Assembly: GCA_960531495.1 (NCBI GenBank) | Contig: OY482846.1 | Location: 35,749,065-35,813,064, forward strand | Length of the DNA stretch: 64,000 nucleotides | Origin: Zeus faber | Taxonomy: Eukaryota; Chordata; Actinopteri; Zeiformes; Zeidae | Reading direction: 5' to 3' | Shown here: positions 45,001-57,100 of the stretch, piece by piece | Layout of the letters: each line of letters starts with the position of its first letter | Position numbering within the stretch: position 1 is the first letter of the stretch | Made by a program: the position numbers and the translations under genes | The notes under the pieces: model-generated | Databases searched by the model: none | What the model was told of the DNA's origin: nothing | What the model saw: the letters and a program-made list of their open reading frames with translations, nothing else

Positions 45001-48000
45001 ACCACTCCGACAATACAGGATTGTGGCAAAATCTCTTCTGGCTGTAAAGGGTGGTTGTTAGCTTGGTGGATGCGTGACAGAGCATCGGGTTTGGTGTTCT
45101 TCTACCCCGGACGGTATGAGAGAAAAGAGAGGCGCTTGGGTGACCGAATGTATTCCAGGTTCTTATGGTCCGTCTATACAATAAATGGGTGCTCCGCTCC
45201 CTCCAGCCAGTGCCTCCACTCCTCCAACGACACCTTGACAGCCAACAGCTCCCGGTTCCCTATGTCGTAGTTGTGTTCTGCAGGGGACAATTTGCGAGAG
45301 AGAAAAGCACATGGATGAAGCTTCTGGTCAACGGCCACTCTCTGAGAGAGTACTGCCCCCCCGCCCAAATCTGAGGCATCTACTTCCACCACAAACTGAC
45401 AGGAGGGATCTGCAGGTTAAGGATGGGTGCGGATGTGAACTGACTCTTTAACTCACTGAATGCCTCTTCCGCCGCCAGTGATCAGATGAAGGGCGCATTA
45501 AGGGAGGTCAACGCCGTGAGGGGCTACCTGGCTGTAGTTACGGATGAGCCTCCTGTAGAAGTTAGCAAACCCCAAAAACTGCTGCAACTTCTTCCTGGAG
45601 GTCGGAGCCGGCCAGTCGACGACTGCCTGAACCTTGGCTAGGTCCATCTGTATGCTCCCCTCCTCAACCACAAACCCAAAAAAGGAGACCCTGGGAACAT
45701 GAAACTCACATTTCTCGCCTTTCACATACAGTTTATTCTCCAGAAGCCTCTGGAAGATACACTTGACGTGGCAGACGTGTTCCTGCTCAGATCTGGAGAA
45801 AATCTAAATATCATACAGGTAGACAAACACAAACACAATAATAAAGTCTCTGAGTACGTCATTCACCATGGCCTGGAAGACTGCAGGGGCCTTGGTGAGA
45901 CCAAATGGAATGACTAGGTACTCGTAATGTCCCCTGGGAGTGTTAAAGCCTGTCTTCCATTCCTTTCCCTCCTTAATGCGGACCAGATGATAGGGGTTCT
46001 GGAGATCCAGATCCATTATTGAATACCTCCCTCAGTGACATGTAGTCCGGAGGCACCCTGGAGAGATCAGGAAATTCTGCGGGAGGAACAGAACTACAGA
46101 CAGAAGGCAGAGCCGAACTAAAGGCATCCAGAGGTACAGTACAAACTCCATTGTAAAATGCACCCCGTTCCCCAGTCAATCTGTGGATTTTGTATCTCTA
46201 ACCAGAGAAAACCCAGGATCACCGGGTGTTGGGGTGAATGCAGGAAAGAGTCTCGTGGAAGGAAAGAGTCTCGGGATGGTTAACCGATATGCCAAGGTGT
46301 ACCGGGACAGTCCGATGAGTGATGGAGAAGAGGAGGTGACCATTGAGTGCTCTGGCGTCAATGGATTCTGACAATCGCTCCTGGGGAATGCCCAGTAGTT
46401 CTGCCAGGTGGGAGTCCAGAAAATTGGCGTCAGCTCCAGAGTCAATAAGCATTGCGACAGTGTGAAACGGCTTGGTTAAACTCAGCTGAGCCTGTAGTAA
46501 CGGACAAGAGGGTCCATTGGAACTGATAGCATGGCTCACCAGCATCCTCTGCCTGACTGGTGAGCCCCTCCTTTTTAACAGGCAGCTTGAAATGTAGTGT
46601 CCCCCTTGCCCACAGTACATACAGAAGTTCTCCCTCCGGCGGAACTGTCCTTCCGCTGACGACAGCCTGGTCCTGTCGAACTGCATGGGCGTTGCTAGGG
46701 GCGCTCAAGGAAGGTGCTGACACAGTTGAAGGAGGTGAAGCTGGTGGTTGTGGATGTCTTCGGGCAAACCTAGGCAGCCCCCTCTCTCGCCTATGCTTCT
46801 GGAGACATTCGTCGATGTGGATGCCGGTAGCGTCCAGACTCGTCGGGAGATCTCGAGCCACCAGCTCGTCCTTGATGACGTCAGAGAGCCCGTTGTGGAA
46901 GGTGTGGGCCAGCGACACAGAATTCCACTCTCTATCTGCTGCGAGTGTCCGAAAAGAAATGGTCAATCACTCGTCGATCTCCCTGTACCAGGTTAAGAAG
47001 GCCACAAGCTGCCTCTTGACCAGGAGTAGTGTGGTCGAAACCCTCCGGAGGCCGGCGGAGAAGGTCGCCACCGAAGAGCAGAGGCCTGATTGTCGCTCTT
47101 ACTCGGCGATTCCCCAATCCTGAGCCCGTTCCGAGCCATGACCATGAAAGCCACTCGGGACCTCTCTGTGGGAAACGAGAGGGGCTGTAACTCATTTTAC
47201 ATTACATTTCGTCATTTAGCAGACGCTTTTATCCAAAGCGACTTACAATTATTCAAACACTGACGGACGCAGCCATCAGGAGCAATTAGGGGTTAAGTGT
47301 CTTGCTCAAGGACACTACAGCATGCTAGCAGGAGGAGCCTGGGATTGAACCAGCAACCTTTAGATTACGAGACGACCAGCTCTACCTCCTGAGCTACCGT
47401 CCCCGGCTCAACTCAACTCAAAGTCAATGAACAGAGAGTGAGGAAGGACCGACAAGTACCTGAGGCTCCCAAAAAGCGTTCGGGAGGGTTGAGGCGGGGT
47501 TCCGGACATGAACCAGCACGAGCAGGAGGGCTGATAGAGGCTGCGGCAGTGAACCCTTGACTGACATGGGTGAGCTGCTGAATCCAATCGCTGAGAGTTG
47601 TGAGTTGTTGCTCCTGCTGGCGCAAGGCCCCCGCCTGGACCTTGATCTGCCATTTGAGTGACTCTGAGTCAGCTGGGTCCATTTTTGGCCATATTCTACT
47701 GTTAGGCTCACTGACTCAGACCAGAGGTGAACCCAAAAGCATGATGCAGGGAAGCGGGTAAAAGTTCACAAAGCAGGGGGTTTATTCGAACAGACAGGCC
47801 AGGGTCAAACAAACCAGGATATCTGTCAGCAAGGGCAAACAAGTCTGGCAAGGAAGAGGCAGGGAATCAAAATCTGTGAGACAGGCAGAGGATCCAAAAA
47901 CCGGGGAATCAACAAGGTTATAGAGATATCACTAGACGACACGCTAGAGCGCTCAGCCTAAGTGAAGACAATCTGGCACAATACAGAGGAGGTAGACCAG

Positions 48001-51000
48001 TATAAGTACTGGGTGACTGATGAGATGAGCTGCAGGTGAGGGGAAGAGCAGGAAACCTAGGTGAGCGGGTGAAAATTCACAAAGCAGGGGGTTTATTCAA
48101 ACAAACACTCCAGGGTCAAACAAACCAGGATATCTATCAGCGAGGGCAAACAAGTTCGGCAAGGAATAGGCAGGGAATCCAAATCTGGCAAAGACAATCT
48201 GGCACAGAACAGAGGAGGTAGACCAGTAGGAATACTGGGAGATGAGCTCCAGGTGAGGGGAAGAGCGGGAAACCTAGGTGATGTCAAGCAAAGGGGAGTG
48301 GTCGTATCTGAAATGACAGGAGAGTTACTGACAAGGCTCTAGGCAAAACTAAATTAACTTTAAATGAGTAGACAAAAGAATACTGGATCTCAGTGAGGAT
48401 TCATGACATACCAGGGTTTTTCCTTTCCCACTGGTGACAAATGCCGGATGCTGGGTGTTACCAGGTTATCATTTCCTTGCAGCCCCCCCGTTATAACTGC
48501 CAGGCCTCCCCTAGTTTGGGAACCGCTGGTCTAAGCACAAATTGAATTCCACCATCTAAAATATTGAGAGAGTTAGAATCATGTTCCTTTTCCTCCCTTC
48601 AAATGGTGATGCCTGTGTAGCCTTCAATAAAGCATGAAAAATTACTTCGCTGCAAATTCGAACCTTCAGGGGTTAAATGGGGATTTGGGAGTTGGGTGAA
48701 ACCTAATCTTGATGTTAAGCAAACCTATTCAAGTTATTTTTTTTATGAAAGGTAAATCTGGAAAAATCTGACATATTGACAAATGTTTTCTCTCCACATA
48801 ACCTGCGAGAACCTCTGTAACTATGGACCACTTGACCACAGCAAAACATCATTAAAGCTTGCTTGATTTAAGTTTATATTGTTTAAGTTTAAGATTTGAG
48901 ATCAAGAGATTTGAGGTTTAATACGAGGATTTACATTTCATGTCAAGGCACTTTTCTTCCCACCAAAGTTAGCTAAAGACGATGACCCACCGGCATCTCT
49001 CATGTGCTTGCGGGCTTTGGACTCTGTGAAGGAGGAAACCTCATAGAACTTGGAGTGGATGCGCGAGTGCTTGAAGCTGCTGAAGTGGACGCTTTTGCAG
49101 TACACCACGCAGTCGGAGAGCTCTTTGGAAAGGCGCTGCTTGGACCTCTGCGAAAAGGGGAAGAAAGCCAAGCCAGTCAGTAGAGTTCCAGGACAAAGTT
49201 CTACTCACTGAACATCTTAGAACAGAGGAACTCATCATGGAATCGATTGAGCTTTGGAGGAGAACTGTTCATTGAGCTTTATCATCTGAATATCCCAGGA
49301 CACAAGAGGAGGTATTGTATTTTTCAACATTAACAACAACTTAACACCAGTATAAGAGGCACCTTCCGATGCAAAGGGAGCCCGGTTCTGTCTGAGAGCA
49401 TTGGGCACAGTAGGAGCTGGAGATGTCCTACTAGAATGGTGGAGATGTAAATGGTATTCCTAGATTTGTGCTAGTCAATATCACTAGACCGCCATGCCAA
49501 GTAAAAACCACTCTCCTGCCAGAGCTGCTGTCATGACTGTAAAAGGTTTCGAGGTGTGTGGGGTAAAACACCAGGACAACAGCAAAGCCTCGATAAGGGA
49601 GCCTAGCTAAGTAAGCTTGCCAGTGCACGTCTGCCAGCTTCCCACATGAAAGTTGATCCTGGCCGTACGCTTGTCAAACTGGACAGCCATCTTGGGGAGG
49701 CACATAAAAGCCACGTCCAGCCAATTTCACTGTTATTCCTAACACCAACTGAATTTTCCACCAACATACAAATTTGGGGGTGCAATTACGAAGTGAACCT
49801 CGCAAATTAGCAACACCATGGAAACGATGGTGTTGAAAGTACAATAATGAATGACAGTAGATTCTCACAAGATGTCACAAGGCAACTAGCTAGCATCAAT
49901 GACGGTGAGCCAAAATGAATGTAGTGACCACTCCAATAAAAAAATTCAGATCCTCCTTCATCTGAAAGTAATAATACAGTAGGTGTCTGACTCACAAGAG
50001 AGTTGTCATCAAAAGGCTGTAATACCTCAGCCACAATGAGGCAGAACGAGTGTGAAGAAAGTTTAATTTCCTGGATAATCCTACGTTCCTTTTTGCCAAG
50101 CGCCCTTTACCATTACCTTCTGGTGCTAACATCAGTTATTTTGTCAAAAACGTCTGGCTACGCTCTGGCTAGCGGGGCAGGGAGTGCAATAGAGAAAAAA
50201 AATAATGGCTCAAAAATGCGAGCAAAAACCTGAGGGCGGCACGTCTCGCTCTCTTACCACCCAACCTGCCGCTGGCCTCACCTGCGATGACCGTCTCGTA
50301 GGGACTCTCAAAGTGTGGCGTGTCATGCGTCTCGGATGCTAATCAATAAACATGGCCACGGGCCTCTGACTGATTCGTTTACACAGACACTTTGGTATAG
50401 CCTGGTGACAGATAGACAGCCACTAAGCATTGAAACCCTAGAGAGCACTGAGAGGCCACGGGGAGGGTATCTTGCACAATATCACCCACATCATATAGCA
50501 ATGCGCCCCGCAAAGTACCGTACCTCTTAGGAATGCCAATAGAAACACATGCAGTTTAGGTTAATAGCAGTAATAGACGCTATAGTGTTTAGCCAGGTGA
50601 TTCCGTACCTTATTTAGTAGCTTACAAGGTAGGATCAGGTGTCCTTGTTCTGCCCACAGCCTTTGTTACCTGGTCTGCCTCTCAAAGATACAGAACCAAA
50701 TGATGGATGTGGTTCCTCTGGCTTCATTTCTCTTTCTATTGTTGAAACTCTACAAACAAATTAACTCTTAAACAATAGGTCTTCTTTTTTCTTTTGAGGT
50801 AAGTGGACTGACCAGGAATTGTGTGTAAAAGATCTTTCCTCTAACCTTGAGAAGCACATCTACAACGAGTGATCAGGATCGTGACAGTAGACTTATGCTG
50901 TCAATGGGAAAAAAGACATTTCAAGACTTATTTCCTTATTTTAAGAATATAATTTTGCATGTACTTTTATGAAATAATTTATTTCAAAAGATTGTTTTCC

Positions 51001-51081
51001 TCGCTCTAAGAAATGTTGCACACTCCAATCGTTGGCCTATCATTTTTTTCTCCCAGTCTATCCACCTTCTTGGGCATCCTG

Positions 51082-51127
<46 letters not shown>

Positions 51128-54100
51128 AAACAGTTATACAAACTCATTTTGCAAAACCCTTTGGGAAGAGGTGTAAATGTAGGTGAGATACATTCTTTCC
51201 GCTAAAAAAATAAAGAATGTGAATAAATTCTAAATTCCAGATCAGTAAGTGATTATTGTTTTTCTTTTGTGTTATTTCTAAAGAGCTGTTTGGAAATGTG
51301 TCAAAATTTCACACTTGTGCCGGCGGGTTGCGCATTTTTGCTCAGTAAAGAGGCAACTCAAGATTATGGTTGGAAAGAGGTAGCCGGGCCATAGTGGAAC
51401 TTTCCATGGAAAGGTAAGAGGGACAATGGAATGGAGCGCTCGACCGACGAGGCTGTATGAAGTATGTTGTATAGGGCAGCACAGAAACCTGAAGTGACAA
51501 TTTGCCATTCGTATGCCTGTCGGAGTTATACAGGATGGGTTTCTGGAATCATTTACGGTCGTATAAGTGAATACTATACTGTGTAAGGATTCATATATGG
51601 ACGTACAATGCTGGTTCACAATTGTGAACCAGCATTGTATTCATTCAGAGTGCATGCATACTTAGCTTTGGTAATACCATGTCCGTATACTGTATGTTTG
51701 TCATATATAATATTACTCTTAAACAACTTCTCATACAACTTATTGGGTGCTAAGCTAGCATATATAAAACATACAAGTATAATGTTGTTTGAAACATATA
51801 TAAAAGAGTCCATTACCAAAATAACTTACACAAATATCTTACGCTCATATAAATCGTATATGCAAGACTACAATATGCAAGTGGCTGTATGCCTGTTGCT
51901 CAACAGAGCAATGTGCGCAACAGGTAAATCACCCATCCCCACACACACACACGGGGAGAGCCTTTGACATGGCAATGTTTCATCTGCTCCCGGCTTGTTA
52001 CATCTTGCCACTCTCTCCAATAAACTGGAGTTTTTGCAACATCTATGGGTGGCGTGTGGCAGGTGGAACTGCCACACACATAATCTTAACAGAAATACAT
52101 TTTCCATGTGTGGAGATCGGTTGATATACATTTCATTATTTGTGTAAATAGCATGCCGTTTTCACAATATTATCACGATTTAATGTAATTGCATACACAC
52201 TAAGCCTGGGAATAATTAATTTAGAATTGATTATTAAATTATTATCATATACATATGAAATATAAAATTAATAATATATTGGCAGTATATTCTTGAATAG
52301 CATTGTCTTATTGTAATTTTAACCTTTTAACCACTTCCTAAGGGGTTAAAATTTTAAAGATAAATATGATTAAAAATGTAACCATATATAATACATTTGG
52401 AAATATTAATTTATTTAAAATATACAAAAATATGTGACAGTCATTACTTCCGTTATCATATTTAGTAATATATACTTGAAGAAATATGCACTAGAGGAGT
52501 CTAGCTGTAAAGTGCATGGTGCACACTGAGCTGATGCTGTGTCTATACAGCAAAAAAATTATGATTATCCCGAAAATTACAGATTCCAAGAAAAGTGTCT
52601 AATCAAAAGGAGTGCATTCATTTCAATTACGTGGCAAGAGGGAACACATTAATTTTGGTCAATCAGCTTAATCTAAATAGAGCTCAAAAATAAAAGAATA
52701 ATAATGATAATTATAATTAAGCCTGGAATCCGCTTCCTGAGATAACATTCTGGGTGTTACGTCAGGGTGGAAATGAACCAAGTGGAGCGAAATTGATCCA
52801 AAAATAGATCACGTGCCTGTGCCCATGCCCCGTGCTGTTGAAATATTTATATCAAACGGGCAGCTCATTAGACCCAGTGGTGTAATGTAAGGAAGCAAAA
52901 CGGCCTCCTCCAGCGGTGATGCTGCCCAACATGCACCTGCTACGACTGATGGAGACCAATGAAGTGCCCCTTATGCTTCCCGAAAAATATGACCAGAAAA
53001 AAATCAGAGCAAAGAAAACTAAGCTCATAGCAAAAAAAAGTGTCCCTTGTTTCCCCACAGCATTTACTTTATTTTTTGATAATTAAGTACATTTAATACC
53101 ATGTAATGACTTTTGATGCTTAAGTACCTTTAATATCAGCTACTTTAAAACTTTTACTCAAGTAGTATGGGTGACTTTCACTTTTAGTCTTTTTTAGTAA
53201 GATATATCTATTTTTACTCAACTGTTGCTTTCAAGTGCTTTTTCCACAACTGATCAGATCAGACGCAATAAGGTCTTCACGCGGTAAACTGTCCACTTTT
53301 AATGATTTGACGTCTTTGGGACGTGTTGAGACTCACCCTTGTCATGCGACGGAAGGTGTCACGGTGGACATTGTCCTCGTCGATTTCGGCGGCCTCGTCC
53401 TCGTCGCTGACCTCAGTTGTCAGCGCCTCCTCCACTGTCCCATTGAGGCCCTCCTCCAGACCGCCGATTTTCTTTGCCTTGAGCAGGATCTTCCCCTTCA
53501 GGTCCTGGTGGAGGGTAAAAAAACAAGAGTAACGTTACTGTCGCTTAGTCTTAGGAGAGACATAAGCGGTGGTTCTCAACTAATACTGTATATAATTCAC
53601 CAAACATGATATGAATGCCGTAAATGAATTTGTCCGATTTCAAGGGCGAATCTAGCATGGTGGCAGGGTTAGGGTTAGACACTGCAACATCTGGAACCGC
53701 CGCCTACAGAAAATTGTCAATATCTTCGTCAATGGTCTCATTTCGTTTTCTTAGGTCGTCTGTAGCACTTTACGCTCAAGAACGGGGCCCTGCAGTCAAG
53801 GGCCCGTCATATTCTTTGACGGTGACCGTAGTGGAACAATTTGTGGCTTGTTAATAATTCAGGGGTGCCAAGGTTGTATGTACGCAAGGATCGTATGGCC
53901 TGGGGATGATAGGGGAGGAGGAGGTGGGGGGGTCACGGGATTAAGGGAGAAAGTGAAGTGACTCTTGTGGACGGGGTCACTCGCCTCTTATAGTCATTAA
54001 CTCACTAATTCATTACTTGAGAGATTTAATTTAGGTAATTTTCACACCCATTTTGATGTTCCAAGCTTCATTTTTCATACTCATACAGTCCAGTTCATTA

Positions 54101-57100
54101 TTAATCACTTTTTCTCTATTTGTTCCTTTATTAACCACAGCAATGAACGTAGTCAATTGTAAGTTCTTCGGGTGGATTAAAAAATAAAATAATGAAGTAT
54201 TACATCATTAGCATTTTCTCGCAGTCAGAAATCATGTGATTTCTGTGCTTGAATTGAGTTGAGAGGAGTTGTGTACTAAATGCTGAACGTGGTCAGGGAC
54301 CCATATGCATTCACACTACATAAACAACATTGTTAAATATGTCTCTGGAGACCTCCAAATATGATTTGGTCAATCACATTCCCAATACATTTTGATGGCA
54401 GGTCTGAAGGAACAAAACAGGCCAATCAGCCAGTACACACTGCAGTCCTTACCTCTGGAGACGGCAGCCTGATGGGGGCCTTGCCATCCAGGGTGGTCTT
54501 CAGCAGCTTGTTGCCCAGGATCAGGCTGAGGTGCTGGGCCATGACTCTCTGCTGCTCCAGGCTGCAGTGGTTCTCAATGGACAAGATGACCGGGTACTCC
54601 GACACCTGGGAAAGGTGGAGATGGAGGTCCGGGGAGGAAGAATTAAAGAGAGAGCAGTAGTAATAGTGAAAGACAGAGAAGGAGGGAGGCTTGGAGGGTG
54701 TAATCTAACACTGGGCACATTATCATAGGGGTAAGATAATACCCCTAATGCAGCACACTCTTGGTTTAGCTCAGCCGGACTGAGCAGCTGACTGACGGAC
54801 AGGTGGACGAACAAGGGGTCGTGAGGGGCCACAATATTGAGTAACGGACAGATGCTCATACACGCCTGACGGGTAGGACCACGTCAGGTTCATGAACCTG
54901 GCAGATGCCAGCCTCGGCACCAGAGACCCATACGGCATTCAGTGGCAGATTCCTGGGCCTAAACTTTCAGACATGCTTTGGATATCAGTCATAAATACAC
55001 AATGAGACACGAAGCGCTTAGTCGACACAACATCACGGCACAACAATGAAAGCAAAAATGCAACAGTGAGGCCTGTGGCAGAGGATCACCAAATAGGGTA
55101 GACACCTTGTAAATCATCCCACTCATGTGATTGACCTGCTTGTAGAGCTAGATGTGACTGAATTTGAATGTGATTGTCTTTCAGGGCGAGTTCTTATTCT
55201 GAGTTCATTGTTTGGCGACAGAGCTGACAAAGATACGACTAGGTTCCAAATCGATGAGAAAAACCTGCTTAATGGGCCAATATGGGACATAAGCTCACAT
55301 CTGTCCCATAAAATATTGAATCTCTATGAGAGTATAATGTTTGAGTATAATTGAGAGAACATTGTGTTAAAGTTGGTCTAATATTGTTTTTGAGATCTGG
55401 AGACCTTGTATCCAAATCTTTTCTGAACACGTGTTTGTTGGCTTCAATAGTGGAAACAGTGACTTGAAAACAACAATCTAAAAAACACCTCTTGAGAGCC
55501 TTTTTAGAGGATGGCTGAGCTCACCTTGAAGGCGTATTTGCCCAGTGTGGTGACGACATCCTTGAAAAGGATCTTGGAGGTGAAGGTGTGTCCGTGGTAG
55601 ACGATGGGCTCCCCGTTGGCTCCGTCCCAGCAGTCCACCTCCACGCACCGGCAGCCACGTGTCAAAGCCCTGAGCGCGAGGCCACATGGTTATTTTGGGG
55701 TCCATTGTGACACGGAAAACTGTTTGGTGTGGTGGCTTCCGAAGTGATCAAATTAACAGCGATCAAAGAATTAATCTGAATTAACCGGGACTAGGAGGTT
55801 CGAGGTCAGGACATCAATTTTGACAAGATTAAAATTACTAATGCTTGACAGAGCCAGGCAGGTTTGTAGTGTGCACATGAATGGAGGTTTTCCATTCACA
55901 AAGGGAACGTCACTATCTGTGAAGTCTGTTTTTGAATAATGAACGTGGGTGTTAAAATTGGCCTTAGCCAAAGCTTACCTGATGTAGCCTTCCACGCTGC
56001 TCTGCCCACGCAGTTGGTCCTCCATCAGGTAGGTGTTGTGGGAGGAGCAGATGAAGTAGTGGTTCAACGGCTGGCTCATGTCCTGGAAGAGGCTGCGGTG
56101 CCGCGGGTGGTAGATGGAGCCCTCTGCCGAGCCCAGGTACATCAGGAAACCATCGAAAGTCATGGCGTTCAGCTGCTTGGCTGGAAATAATGAAAAGAAA
56201 AACACCTGGCTGTGAAATGTAATAAGTAATAAGTTATAGTTATAGTAAGTTGTAGAGTTGTAGGAAGACATTTGAAAATTTGATTAACAAAGTCTGAGAA
56301 ATTATTTAACCATAAAAACTGTTTATGGGTAAAGAAGACGGATGGACGGATGGACGGATGGACGGACAGACAGTTGGATGGATGATGGATGGGTGAAACA
56401 TCGGATCTAAATGTATTGCTTTCTTTTAACAGTTTGAGGTGCAGCACCTTTAAAGCAGTAACGAATCTTTTGTGTTGGAAGATAATAGATAACAAAGTGG
56501 GAAACTACACATTTTGGACACAGCTTTGCGTCGAGGCATGAAACCCCGCTCAGTGGACAGTACCTGTGTCGGAGGGCTCATAGAGCTCGATGAGCTTCTT
56601 GCTGTACTGCTGGACGTCCTCGGTCTCCAGCTGCTCCTCCCTCAGGAAGTCCTCCAGGTCGCTCTGGGTCAGTTTCTGCCCGTCGGCAGAGTAGTCCTGG
56701 AAGACCCGTAGCACGTCTTCCCGCTGTGTCAGCATCTTGTAGAAGAGTACAAACTCATCGTCTTCCAGAGTGCCCGACTGGGACTTGTCAGCCATCTGAG
56801 TGCCAAGATGGAGAGAAAAGAAGCATAGGAATGAAATGCTGTTGCCTATAGGGCAATATCTCTACCTTTGTCTGCTACATGTAAATGCCGCCCAGAGGAC
56901 CAGAGAATGTAGTGATTGGGACACCAGGGTGGTGGTATGGTTAAGATAGATGTTATTTAGCCAGTAAGTTGCAATGTTGCTTCAAATATATAATGGAAAG
57001 TGACTTTATGTCCTCCTTTTGTATTAAATGAATCACTGGAAAGAGATTTAGCTAAAAGAGAAGTAACAAATACAGCCTACAAACAAATCAATGCTTTAGG

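Larger units (their letters stand above)
43897..48408 (-). mobile_element. Degenerate Ty3/gypsy LTR retrotransposon in plcd4 intron 10
   Basis: Minus-strand order is 5' LTR (47700-48408), gag (MDPADSES start at 47682), CCHC zinc knuckle (about 46582-46623), protease IDSGADANF (about 46430-46450), reverse transcriptase (45500-46016), RNase H (45174-45392), integrase core (44394-44900), polypurine tract (about 44295-44310) and 3' LTR (43897-44294). LTR ends are of the TGTCATGA...GCCTAACA type. The coding region has many frameshifts and stops. The RT motif reads YLYD instead of YxDD and is followed by a stop (45804-45806), and the integrase region carries a deletion. No envelope gene was seen. 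The orientation is the same as the host gene. Confidence 0.93.
49148..52874 (-). other. plcd4 intron 9, proximal part
   Basis: Contains the candidate cassette exon (50282-50338), a (TC)n array (51087-51124), the 36 bp palindrome (51604-51639) and AT-rich DNA. Open frames near 49430-50030 show no motif I recognise. Confidence 0.5.

Noticed and set aside
43897-48408. Endogenous retrovirus with envelope
   Set aside because: No envelope frame lies between integrase and the LTR. Domain order and motifs are those of a Ty3/gypsy retrotransposon.
49430-50030. Extra exons or a nested gene in plcd4 intron 9
   Set aside because: The short frames have no known motif or convincing paired splice sites.
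56564-56795. Methionine of MADKSQSG as a separate gene start
   Set aside because: It is internal: joined in phase 0 to the preceding EF-hand exon it reproduces the expected PLC delta sequence.
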